Source: a virus. From it: DNA of 39,320 bases. Shown one piece after another: positions 23,086 through 29,555 of this stretch. Where the stretch lies: IMG/VR virus record IMGVR_UViG_3300031864_000221, positions 1 to 39,320 of that record; one strand, given 5' to 3'. How positions within the stretch are numbered: position 1 is the first letter of the stretch; each line of letters starts with the position of its first letter. The notes beneath the pieces are model-generated. The model was not told the DNA's origin, did not search any database, and saw nothing but the letters and a program-made list of their open reading frames with translations. The position numbers and the translations under genes were made by a program.

Positions 23086-23301
23086 CTATTTTAAGACCGT
23101 CAACTCCCCTTGGTTTCCAGGGGTTTTACGAAATGCTATAGCTATTATACATAACAACATTCCAAGAATAATAATAAAAGGGGACATTATAGCGACTGGC
23201 TTTATATCATTGGGAATAATGTTTTTATGAATTAACACAATGAATATTATCTGTGAAATAATAATAAGTAATCCTTCACAAAATAGAATAATATTATTCA
23301 C
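23086..23301 (-). CDS. Small two-helix membrane protein (about 71 aa)
   Basis: Two hydrophobic segments (IILFCEGLLIIISQIIFIVL and VAIMSPFIIILGMLLCIIAI) flank a short polar loop (HKNIIPNDIK), followed by a basic end. The GTG at 23301 has GGAGG 7-8 bases upstream and is preferred over the GTG at 23307. The ribosome site is made from the remnant of an oxidoreductase gene just upstream. Function unknown; holin-like topology is possible but unsupported. Confidence 0.55.
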   Translation of the reverse strand: MNNIILFCEGLLIIISQIIFIVLIHKNIIPNDIKPVAIMSPFIIILGMLLCIIAIAFRKTPGNQGELTVLK

Positions 23302-23353
23302 CTTCACCCCTCCAATATTTCATGCACAGCAATCGCATCTTCTGCCGTGCAAA
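23302..23353 (-). pseudogene. 3' remnant of a second Gfo/Idh/MocA oxidoreductase gene
   Basis: In frame and without a start, the - strand reads YLICTAEDAIAVHEILEG then TGA (about 23306). This repeats the end of the intact oxidoreductase at 24691-25698 (CTVKDAIAVHEILEGV), with strong base-level similarity. The copy lies directly after the PseF stop and the rest of the gene is missing, so the PseF and TIM-barrel genes appear to have been inserted into, or recombined with, a paralogous gene pair. Confidence 0.75.
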
Positions 23354-24034
23354 TCAAATATTTAATAATTTAAACATTAATTCTGCCCTTTCCCAATCTT
23401 CTATATTATCAATATCAACAACTCTATATTGTGGCAATATGATAGGAACAGAATCACCAAGAATTGTTTTTTTATCAAAAAAACTTTTAATATTCAACCA
23501 ATAAAATTGCCCAGCATCTTGATAATTTTTTCTAAGGTTGTTGGATGAAACAAATTCATATTCTGGCCAATTCATTTGTAATTGGCCCTTTTCATTTATA
23601 TGCATTGACCTTAAAACCGGAAAGGAAAATTCAGAGACAGAACAACAAGAATGGGCACCTTGTTTTGAAATCAAATTAAACCCTTTAATAAGATCTTTAA
23701 TTTGAATCATCGGGGCCGTTGCCAAAAGACAACAAAGATATTTTTCTTTGATTTTCATTTGTTTAATAGCATACAAGAGAACATTTGTCAATCCTGTATC
23801 ATTTTCTGCTATTTTAGGGGGAAGAAAAAAAGGGCACTCAGCTCCAAAATCTTTTGCAACTTTTGCGATTTCAGAGGAATCTGTAATAACATAAATATGA
23901 CTAAATAAATTAGATTTAATAGCCGTTAAAATAGAATAACTAATAATAGGGCTCCCATGAAAACTTTTAATATTTTTGTTCTTTATTCTTGTGCTTCCTC
24001 CTCTTGCCGGAATAATAGCAATTGATTTATCCAT
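23354..24034 (-). CDS. pseF: CMP-nonulosonic acid synthetase (PseF/NeuA family)
   Basis: This 226-residue protein is a pseudaminic/sialic acid cytidylyltransferase: IIPARGGSTRIKNKNIKSFH at the N-terminus (nucleotide-binding loop), YSILTAIKSNLFSHIYVITD, a LLATAPMIQIKDLIKG segment and, late in the chain, YQDAGQFYWLNIKSF, which is characteristic of the PseF branch. It activates the sugar acid with CTP for use by a transferase such as Maf. Its ATG overlaps the upstream stop. The gene is AT-rich compared with SpsF at 26252, suggesting a different origin. Confidence 0.88.
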   Translation of the reverse strand: MDKSIAIIPARGGSTRIKNKNIKSFHGSPIISYSILTAIKSNLFSHIYVITDSSEIAKVAKDFGAECPFFLPPKIAENDTGLTNVLLYAIKQMKIKEKYLCCLLATAPMIQIKDLIKGFNLISKQGAHSCCSVSEFSFPVLRSMHINEKGQLQMNWPEYEFVSSNNLRKNYQDAGQFYWLNIKSFFDKKTILGDSVPIILPQYRVVDIDNIEDWERAELMFKLLNI

Positions 24035-24689
24035 TGAAATATCCTTTCCATGCTTTGATTTCCTGTTTTAATAAAGATACATTTAAACCACAATTTGTTT
24101 CTATAAATGCTGGTAGATCCATTTCTTTTAAAATATTTATTGATTTAAAAAAAGATCTTTCTCCCTTTTTGAATTGTTGATGGCAAATATTGTTTGCTGT
24201 TGTACTTAGGTGAAGCTGTTTTGTCCTTTTTAAAAATAACTTTAATAATTCCGATGTTTTAGTTTTGGATAGCGTGTATGCGTGGGAAATATCAAGGGTA
24301 AAATTTAAGTTTTTATTTTTTTTCATAATCTCTAATAATAATTTATCGTTTTCATTTCCTTCTATGTTTTCAATAGATATATTACAATCTTTTAAAATTT
24401 CCAAAGCATTGTGCGAAAGATCATCAGGATGGAATGTGATATTTTTGGCTGAAATATTATGATACATATTATTTAAATCGATTAACCTTTTTTCACTTAA
24501 AAAAACAGGATGGAAACTAACATATTTTAATGATTTTAACCACAATATATTATTCTTTTTTAAATAAAACGGTTTATTATGCAATGCAATTTCTATACAA
24601 TTTATATCAAAGGTTTTTGAAACAATACCTAAAGATTCATTTATATCTTGAATCTTATAAATAGCTCCTGTTGATATTCCAATATTCAT
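24027..24689 (-). CDS. Xylose-isomerase-like TIM-barrel protein
   Basis: The product (220 residues from the ATG at 24689; GGAGGGG lies 7-8 bases upstream, made by the last oxidoreductase codons) resembles AP-endonuclease-2/sugar isomerase TIM barrels: MNIGISTGAIY, CIEIALHNKPF, YVSFHPVF, ITFHPDDL, SIENIEGN, FTLDISHAYTL, QLHLSTT, PAFIETNCG. The His/Glu/Asp positions could bind a metal. It lies between the oxidoreductase and PseF genes and may handle a sugar intermediate, perhaps replacing an enzyme not found here. The exact reaction is not known. Confidence 0.72.
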   Translation of the reverse strand: MNIGISTGAIYKIQDINESLGIVSKTFDINCIEIALHNKPFYLKKNNILWLKSLKYVSFHPVFLSEKRLIDLNNMYHNISAKNITFHPDDLSHNALEILKDCNISIENIEGNENDKLLLEIMKKNKNLNFTLDISHAYTLSKTKTSELLKLFLKRTKQLHLSTTANNICHQQFKKGERSFFKSINILKEMDLPAFIETNCGLNVSLLKQEIKAWKGYFNG

Positions 24690-24690
24690 T

Positions 24691-25698
24691 TTAAACCCCC
24701 TCCAATATTTCATGTACTGCAATAGCGTCTTTCACAGTACATGTTAAATCTTCTTTTCCATCAAGATAATTAACAGCATTATCAATTAAATTATAAAGGG
24801 CAACATTTAAAAATGTTTCTTTTCTGGTTACATCGGTTAATCGGTAATTGAGGAATTTATGAACACTCCATTCACTTTCACCTTGTTCAATTATTGGATA
24901 CATTTCATAATAAAATCCATTGTCGATAAATCGAACCCTACATTTTTCAAAAAATATATCAATTTCAAAAACTTTGTAATTTCTTGCGTCCAATGGAATG
25001 AATGAAATACTATTGCATTTTTCAAATTTAAAATTAACAGTAATTCCAGGATCTGTTTGATCCCTATCAATAATTAGAGGAGCTGATTTATCAATATTGA
25101 ATTCAATGCATTTTTCAAAAAAATATCTCATTAGGTCAACGGCATGACATCCTTCATGCTTTAATCCTCTTGTATAAAGCACTCGACAATTCAATGCCTT
25201 GCCAAATTTGCCAGAGTCAATTTGCTTTTTGATCTCTTGATAACCCTTGGCAAATCGGCGGATGTAATCAACCATGATGGGAATACGATGTCTTCCATCT
25301 TTTGTTTCTCCTTTTTGTTGGTGAATTATGTCATTTGCTTCAATAGAATCAAGGCAAAAAGGTTTTTCAGCGATGATTAGTCTGGGTTGATAATTCAATG
25401 TTTCTGATAAAATTTTATAATGTGTATTTGTGGGGGTTGCTATAATTACAATATCAGGTTTGCATTCTATCATCATTGGTTCGATAGCAGGATACATTGC
25501 TTTTACGTCCCACTTTTCACAGGCAGATAGAGATTTTTTTGTATCCGTATCAACAAAAGCAACTAATTCTGTTCTAGAGTGAGAGCAAACGGCATTGCTG
25601 TGTGTTAAAATATTTGGACTTCCAAGGTAATCGATATGATCGGGCTTTGAACTCCCTATGCTACCGCAGCCTACAATTGCAACCTTATAGTTGTTCAT
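24691..25698 (-). CDS. Gfo/Idh/MocA-family NAD(P)-dependent sugar oxidoreductase
   Basis: This 335-residue protein has the dinucleotide loop KVAIVGCGSIGSS (residues 5-17), DIVIIATPTNTHYKI and the catalytic-type IAEKPFCLDS (EKP motif, about 110), typical of the family; the C-terminal half is the alpha/beta substrate domain. Relatives oxidise or reduce sugar nucleotides or inositols, and often work with DegT aminotransferases, one of which is in this cluster. The end (DAIAVHEILEGV) is repeated as a remnant at 23302-23353. An AAGGAGGGGAGG site lies upstream. Confidence 0.85.
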   Translation of the reverse strand: MNNYKVAIVGCGSIGSSKPDHIDYLGSPNILTHSNAVCSHSRTELVAFVDTDTKKSLSACEKWDVKAMYPAIEPMMIECKPDIVIIATPTNTHYKILSETLNYQPRLIIAEKPFCLDSIEANDIIHQQKGETKDGRHRIPIMVDYIRRFAKGYQEIKKQIDSGKFGKALNCRVLYTRGLKHEGCHAVDLMRYFFEKCIEFNIDKSAPLIIDRDQTDPGITVNFKFEKCNSISFIPLDARNYKVFEIDIFFEKCRVRFIDNGFYYEMYPIIEQGESEWSVHKFLNYRLTDVTRKETFLNVALYNLIDNAVNYLDGKEDLTCTVKDAIAVHEILEGV

Positions 25699-25736
25699 TT
25701 ACTCCCTCCCCTCCTTCTTGCGACATTGTATTTCAT
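25695..25736 (-). pseudogene. 13-codon frame, possible remnant of the 53-aa gene
   Basis: MKYNVARRRGGSK ends in an ATGA overlap with the oxidoreductase start. Its codons resemble the end of the 53-residue gene at 26094-26255 (KHNVTPSRRRGNI), including the shared AGAAGGAGGGG that acts as the ribosome site of the next gene. It is probably a leftover duplicate 3' end rather than a functional peptide. Confidence 0.35.
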
Positions 25737-25761
25737 TTTTTTTACTTTTTTACACAGACCT

Positions 25762-26097
25762 TTAACAATTCTCAAAAAAAGTACGAAATATCTCAATTCG
25801 ATTTTTTCTGTTGGAAATTGGCTTGAGTTTAGACATTCCTTCGGTGGCCCGTTTCCATTTTTCTTTTGTTATATCATCTATGGCATTTATAATGTTGAAC
25901 TTCAATGGTCCAATATCAAAGTAAAAGCCACTGTCTGGTCCATAACTATCCTGATCTTCTGTTTTATATATCTCAATTCTTGTTTTTTCCAATTCTCTTT
26001 GAATAATATGTGCCTCTTTACTATTTACGACAATGTCAATATCTGAGTCTTCTGTAGCAGGTCCATAGACTTGTGTACCTGTAAATATAAGTCTCAT
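25762..26097 (-). CDS. Small nucleotidyltransferase-domain protein
   Basis: The 111-residue protein has the minimal nucleotidyltransferase pattern: GTQVYGPATEDSDIDIVVNS near the N-terminus, equivalent to GS-x(8-10)-[SD]D-x-D, giving two metal-binding Asp. It lacks a substrate domain and resembles MNT-type domains (antitoxin nucleotidyltransferases) and small phage homologues. The usual G-S before the loop is G-T here. Its ATG overlaps the stop of the 53-residue gene. The substrate cannot be inferred. Confidence 0.68.
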   Translation of the reverse strand: MRLIFTGTQVYGPATEDSDIDIVVNSKEAHIIQRELEKTRIEIYKTEDQDSYGPDSGFYFDIGPLKFNIINAIDDITKEKWKRATEGMSKLKPISNRKNRIEIFRTFFENC

Positions 26098-26255
26098 ATA
26101 TTTCCCCTCCTTCTTGATGGTGTAACATTGTGTTTGACCTTGTGTCTCTTAATAACCTTTCCTTCTGAAGATTTCACCAGGACTGTTAATGGATTTTCTT
26201 TTATTACTAATCCCTTGACAGGTTTACCACTTAATTGATATATGACGGTTTTCAT
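26094..26255 (-). CDS. Small basic protein (53 aa)
   Basis: The frame (starts MKTVIYQLSGKPVKGLVIKE, ends SRRRGNI) begins in an ATGA overlap with the cytidylyltransferase stop, has GGAGGAAGG before it, and ends in an ATGA overlap with the nucleotidyltransferase gene. Alternating hydrophobic residues (VKGLVIKENPLTVLVKSSEG) suggest a small beta-barrel. No family assigned. Confidence 0.62.
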   Translation of the reverse strand: MKTVIYQLSGKPVKGLVIKENPLTVLVKSSEGKVIKRHKVKHNVTPSRRRGNI

Positions 26256-27019
26256 CCTTCCTCCGGGGTCTTACGTTGAACTGATTGATTGATTTTAATT
26301 AGCTCTGGATTTTCTGCCAAAAAATTGACAACCCCTTCTGCTGTGAATGCAGGGTTATGCCCAAATCTATCAAATATAATTTTCAATAATCCATAATCTT
26401 CTGGGGTATCGAGGGTTAATCCGAGATCAGGCCAATACATTGACTGAGGGGGTTGCCATTGATAGATGCTGAAAACTTCAGGGTGTTGGGCAATATTCCA
26501 TCCACAATGTTTTGGGGGGTCGAATAAATCTTTACACTTTTGGAGAGTCCGAGCCCAGTAGCACTGAATATCTAACCCGTTAGGCCAAGAACGGGCAACG
26601 ATATCATTTGAAACGTAATCAAGATCGGGGTATAATTCTGTTTTTAATCTTCTAATTAATTCGTCAATATGCCTTGGGTCAACACAAGGACAGTCTGCCG
26701 TTAAATCTACAATGATATCTGCATCATGAGCTTCAGCGGCGGATATAACCCTCCCCATGACATCATCTTCTTCCCCTGCATAACGATGAATATAAGCCCC
26801 AGCAAACCTATTGATCCCTTGCTTTTCATGTACACATATTGGGTCGTTTGGGGCTCTTGCTGTTGTTGCAATCACAACTCTATCAACTGAATCTGCAAGA
26901 GAAACCCTTTTTGCCATCCACCAAAGGACAGGTTCCCCTGCCAATGGTAAAAGCACCTTTCCGGGCAACCGGGTTGATGCCATACGAGCTTGGATGATGG
27001 CAACTGTTTTAGTTTTCAT
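26252..27019 (-). CDS. SpsF/KdsB-like cytidylyltransferase family protein
   Basis: This 255-residue protein matches SpsF-type (spore coat polysaccharide) cytidylyltransferases: VAIIQARMASTRLPGKVLLP with the nucleotide loop, LAGEPVLWWMAKRV, DRVVIATTARAPNDP, EEDDVMGRVISAA, IIVDLTADCPCVDP and LTLDTPEDYGLLKIIF. SpsF enzymes are found with NeuB/PseF proteins in nonulosonic acid loci and may transfer CMP to a second sugar. Codon use is richer in GC than that of PseF. A GGAGAA site precedes the ATG, 6 bases after the upstream stop. Confidence 0.85.
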   Translation of the reverse strand: MKTKTVAIIQARMASTRLPGKVLLPLAGEPVLWWMAKRVSLADSVDRVVIATTARAPNDPICVHEKQGINRFAGAYIHRYAGEEDDVMGRVISAAEAHDADIIVDLTADCPCVDPRHIDELIRRLKTELYPDLDYVSNDIVARSWPNGLDIQCYWARTLQKCKDLFDPPKHCGWNIAQHPEVFSIYQWQPPQSMYWPDLGLTLDTPEDYGLLKIIFDRFGHNPAFTAEGVVNFLAENPELIKINQSVQRKTPEEG

Positions 27020-27025
27020 ATATAT

Positions 27026-27643
27026 TTATTCTCCGTAATCAACAGATGAAACTCCATTTTTTATTGTCACATTGATAGTTCGATCAGCACAACTTATGAG
27101 TTCAGGGATATGACTGATCATTATGATTTGTAGTCCTAATTGCTTGGAAATCTCTTGAAGCATTTGGCCAGCCAATGGCATTCGGCCTCGTGAAATCCAT
27201 TTGAATGGCTCATCCAAAATTAATGTTGCCCTGCTCCTGGGTTGTGCCAATGACCAACTCCCTACGCGTAAGGCAAAACTGGCAACGTCAACTGGGCCTC
27301 CTCCGCTAGCTTCTAAAGGTTTAATCAAGTTGTCATTTCGTTCAAAGGCAAGGCGACATTCGGTTGTACCTCTCCCTGTAATCTCAAATTTGGCTGACAT
27401 TTTATAGGGATTATTTTCGTAAACAGCAGCAAGAGCAAGACTGACAGGCTCCTCTATTCGATATTGTAGCTCTTCTTGAGTCGCTCTGGCTACAGCACTT
27501 ATGATTGCCTGTGCTTTCTCACTTATGGTGATTTCTTTTTCAACTGCCTCCAGTGTGGAGATAATGGATGTTAGATCAGCAGCAATTTGATCTCTCCTGC
27601 CAACTTTCTGTTCATATTTTTGTCTTATAGATTGAAGGTTCAT
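27026..27643 (-). CDS. sbcC: C-terminal half of a split SbcC/Rad50-like ATPase
   Basis: This 205-residue protein has no Walker A but carries the rest of an SMC/Rad50 head: a short coiled start (1-60), the ABC signature-like EASGGGPVDVASFALRVGSW (111-130; S113-G116 in place of LSGG), Walker B ATLILDEPF (139-147; D144, E145) and the switch His in MISHIPEL (178). It would pair with the Walker A half encoded at 29552-30775 to make one ATPase. The ATG overlaps the upstream TGA (ATGA). Together with the SbcD-like nuclease in between, it should process DNA ends during phage recombination. Confidence 0.82.
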   Translation of the reverse strand: MNLQSIRQKYEQKVGRRDQIAADLTSIISTLEAVEKEITISEKAQAIISAVARATQEELQYRIEEPVSLALAAVYENNPYKMSAKFEITGRGTTECRLAFERNDNLIKPLEASGGGPVDVASFALRVGSWSLAQPRSRATLILDEPFKWISRGRMPLAGQMLQEISKQLGLQIIMISHIPELISCADRTINVTIKNGVSSVDYGE

Positions 27644-27858
27644 AATTCCTTTTTCTTTATGATCAAGTCTTCTTCAAAAAGGATTTTTGCCATTTCTTCT
27701 GAGAAGACCTTAGTTTGCACACAAGCCCAACCGGGAGGGATAATGGCCTGTTTGAATTTGCATTGTTTTTTGGATTCTTCCAGTTTGAGAAAAATCAGCC
27801 TCTTTGCTTTATCGCTTATTGTCTTCCTCATGTTTTTATTCATTCCAAGCATAGGCAT
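27640..27858 (-). CDS. Small hypothetical protein in the SbcCD cluster (up to 72 aa)
   Basis: A frame of 72 codons (core: NMRKTISDKAKRLIFLKLEE, then PPGWACVQTKVFSEEMAKI) with ATGA overlap to the ATPase gene and overlap with the coiled-coil gene upstream. The start is uncertain: ATGs at residues 1, 3, 6 and 10 are possible and none has a strong ribosome site. No family recognised. Confidence 0.55.
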   Translation of the reverse strand: MPMLGMNKNMRKTISDKAKRLIFLKLEESKKQCKFKQAIIPPGWACVQTKVFSEEMAKILFEEDLIIKKKEL

Positions 27859-28075
27859 TTTCTAATTCTTCCTCTCCTGCCTCAAAATCCTTTTCCATCT
27901 GATCGAGCTCCCCTGCTCGTTTTTTCAATTGCTCATTTGCATCATCCGCAGTTTTGACTTTAAATTTTGTGAACATTTGATCTTCAATGCTACGGATTTG
28001 ACCCTTGACTTCTGCCTGTTGTGTCTTGGCATTGTCAATCTTTTCCTTAATTTGTAAAAGACGTTGTGTTGTCAT
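27836..28075 (-). CDS. Small coiled-coil protein in the SbcCD cluster (79 aa)
   Basis: The 79-residue product is almost all coiled coil (LLQIKEKIDNAKTQQAEVKG, IRSIEDQM, then LKKRAGELDQMEKDFEAGEE), with ENAYAWNE at the end. It sits between the SbcD-like nuclease and the C-terminal ATPase half. It could supply part of the arm missing from the split ATPase; this is inference. An AGGAGAATAAAAA ribosome site precedes the ATG. Confidence 0.65.
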   Translation of the reverse strand: MTTQRLLQIKEKIDNAKTQQAEVKGQIRSIEDQMFTKFKVKTADDANEQLKKRAGELDQMEKDFEAGEEELENAYAWNE

Positions 28076-28097
28076 TTTTTATTCTCCTACCTGTTAA

Positions 28098-28313
28098 TTA
28101 GAGCCTTATATTGTATGCTTCTCTTGTGTCTCCTCCTAAGAGAAGGTCTGAATCATCACAAATGAAAGAAATTCCTAGCGGAGGTTCTAATTCATCTATG
28201 GAGACTTCATTCTCTCTGGCTACAACTTTTTTGTAGATGAATTCTGCTTGTCCATAATTTTTGGCTACTATCCAAAGAGGACGATCATTATCTTGAACAT
28301 GAAATAATGGCAT
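28098..28313 (-). CDS. Small hypothetical protein (71 aa)
   Basis: MPLFHVQDNDRPLWIVAKNY leads into an EFIYKKVVARENEV helix and an acidic, hydrophobic end (GISFICDDSDLLLGGD). It has a strong AAAGGAGAAATAAA site and stands first after promoter box P2. The 83-residue protein at 31297 starts in a similar way (MPIFIAKTYEGEAES, ...VVLAKN), so they may be distant paralogues. Function unknown. Confidence 0.6.
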   Translation of the reverse strand: MPLFHVQDNDRPLWIVAKNYGQAEFIYKKVVARENEVSIDELEPPLGISFICDDSDLLLGGDTREAYNIRL

Positions 28314-28330
28314 TTTATTTCTCCTTTCAT

Positions 28331-28341
28331 TATTATACTGA
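28331..28341 (-). promoter_or_regulatory. Promoter -10 box P2, TTCAGTATAATA type
   Basis: CAGTATAATA on the - strand (TATAAT at 28337-28332), 18 bases upstream of the 71-residue gene, in a short gap after the SbcD gene. The same string occurs at P1, P3 and P4. No clear -35 box. Confidence 0.55.
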
Positions 28342-28365
28342 AAACAAGCCTACATTTTGAGAAAT

Positions 28366-29328
28366 TTATATAACTGCCTGCCAGACTTTATTTTTCACAG
28401 GAATTTCCGTTCGATATTTCTGAAAGTAATTTTCAATGTTATTAGGATATGATAGCTTTATTTCTACATCGTTCTTCACCCGAGTGATCAGGGCATTAAA
28501 CCGATTATCTCTTTCTTGGACACTATCAATATGAGTTCTTTCAATTACTCCCTGTTCAATCGGCAAGTAAACAGGCCCAATTTCATTTGTCTCTGCATAC
28601 CAAAGATAGACCCGTGGTTTGTGTTCTATCTGGGCGGCTGTACTACGCATCATAGATCCTGGGTTCACAAGCCATCGGCCTTCGTATTCTACTGTGAACG
28701 GTTTGTGATTGTCTCCTGATAAAATCAAATTGTACTCTGGGAATTTCTTGAGTAGTTGGTTTCCTTTCGGAGCTTCTTGACCAGGCCATAGGGGCTTATT
28801 CTCTATAACCATTTGGTGGGTCATGGCAATTTTTGGAATATTTTGAGTTCTTGGCTTGATGATATCACCAATGTGGTCAATTCCAATTCCATAGGAAAAT
28901 GGATATATTACAAAGTCTTTACATGATGAAAATTCAACTTTTCCTTTTGTTCCTATTAAGTCAATGACACGGGCTTCTGTCAAGACTCCTATGCCTGATT
29001 TTTGCCATAGATCTAATCTATGATTTGGGAGATCGTGTTGCCCTGCAATCACAACAGGGGGCCAGATTACGTCACTCACAAATTGAAATTTCGAAATAGT
29101 CCAACTTAACAACCAATTTGGCCATTGTGGTTTGTTTCCCAGATCACCAGCAATCAAAATTGGGCATTCATGCTGTTTAGATAGGGCAAGAATAAAATCG
29201 ACTTTTCTTTCCATGGCTGCAAAATAATCATCTGTGCGTCCAATTGGAACATCTGGGCGTAGGTGCCAATCTGCACTTAAAATAGCAGATGCTTTTTTAA
29301 TTTGGTTTGAACGTTTAAATCTGGTCAT
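28366..29328 (-). CDS. sbcD: SbcD/Mre11-like metallophosphoesterase nuclease
   Basis: The product (320 residues from the ATG at 29328, in ATGA overlap with the upstream stop; the frame runs on to 29346) has the metallophosphoesterase motifs in order: SADWHLRPD (DxH), LIAGDLGNK (GD), VIAGQHDLP (GNHD with Q for N), AMTHQMV and ILSGDNHKPF (GDNH in place of GHTH), then NPGSMMRS. These bind two metal ions. Mre11/SbcD nucleases cut DNA ends and hairpins with an SbcC/Rad50 ATPase, here in two halves on both sides. Two of the metal motifs are variant, so activity should be checked. Confidence 0.85.
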   Translation of the reverse strand: MTRFKRSNQIKKASAILSADWHLRPDVPIGRTDDYFAAMERKVDFILALSKQHECPILIAGDLGNKPQWPNWLLSWTISKFQFVSDVIWPPVVIAGQHDLPNHRLDLWQKSGIGVLTEARVIDLIGTKGKVEFSSCKDFVIYPFSYGIGIDHIGDIIKPRTQNIPKIAMTHQMVIENKPLWPGQEAPKGNQLLKKFPEYNLILSGDNHKPFTVEYEGRWLVNPGSMMRSTAAQIEHKPRVYLWYAETNEIGPVYLPIEQGVIERTHIDSVQERDNRFNALITRVKNDVEIKLSYPNNIENYFQKYRTEIPVKNKVWQAVI

Positions 29329-29555
29329 ATTATTTTTCCAATACAACTGAATTCATGAATCTTAATTTTTTTCAGATATACCTTTTCTCTAACCGACAGA
29401 GATTCTATAATTTGAAATCCGCAATCGAAAGCTGCTAGAAAATTTTCTTTTGTGATTAGAAATTTGTCAATAAAAGTTATTAAAAAAGAACCCTCAATAA
29501 ATTCCATTTTGCCGATTATCTTTTCTGAATTGTGATTGAACAGAATTGGTATCAA
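29325..29555 (-). CDS. Small hypothetical protein (76 aa, TTG start)
   Basis: The frame begins with TTG overlapping the TGA of the SbcC N-terminal half (TTGA), with AGGAG 6-10 bases before it, and ends in an ATGA overlap with the SbcD start. The product is hydrophobic/beta-rich (GKMEFIEGSFLITFIDKFLI). No family recognised. Coupling on both sides supports translation. Confidence 0.55.
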   Translation of the reverse strand: MIPILFNHNSEKIIGKMEFIEGSFLITFIDKFLITKENFLAAFDCGFQIIESLSVREKVYLKKIKIHEFSCIGKII

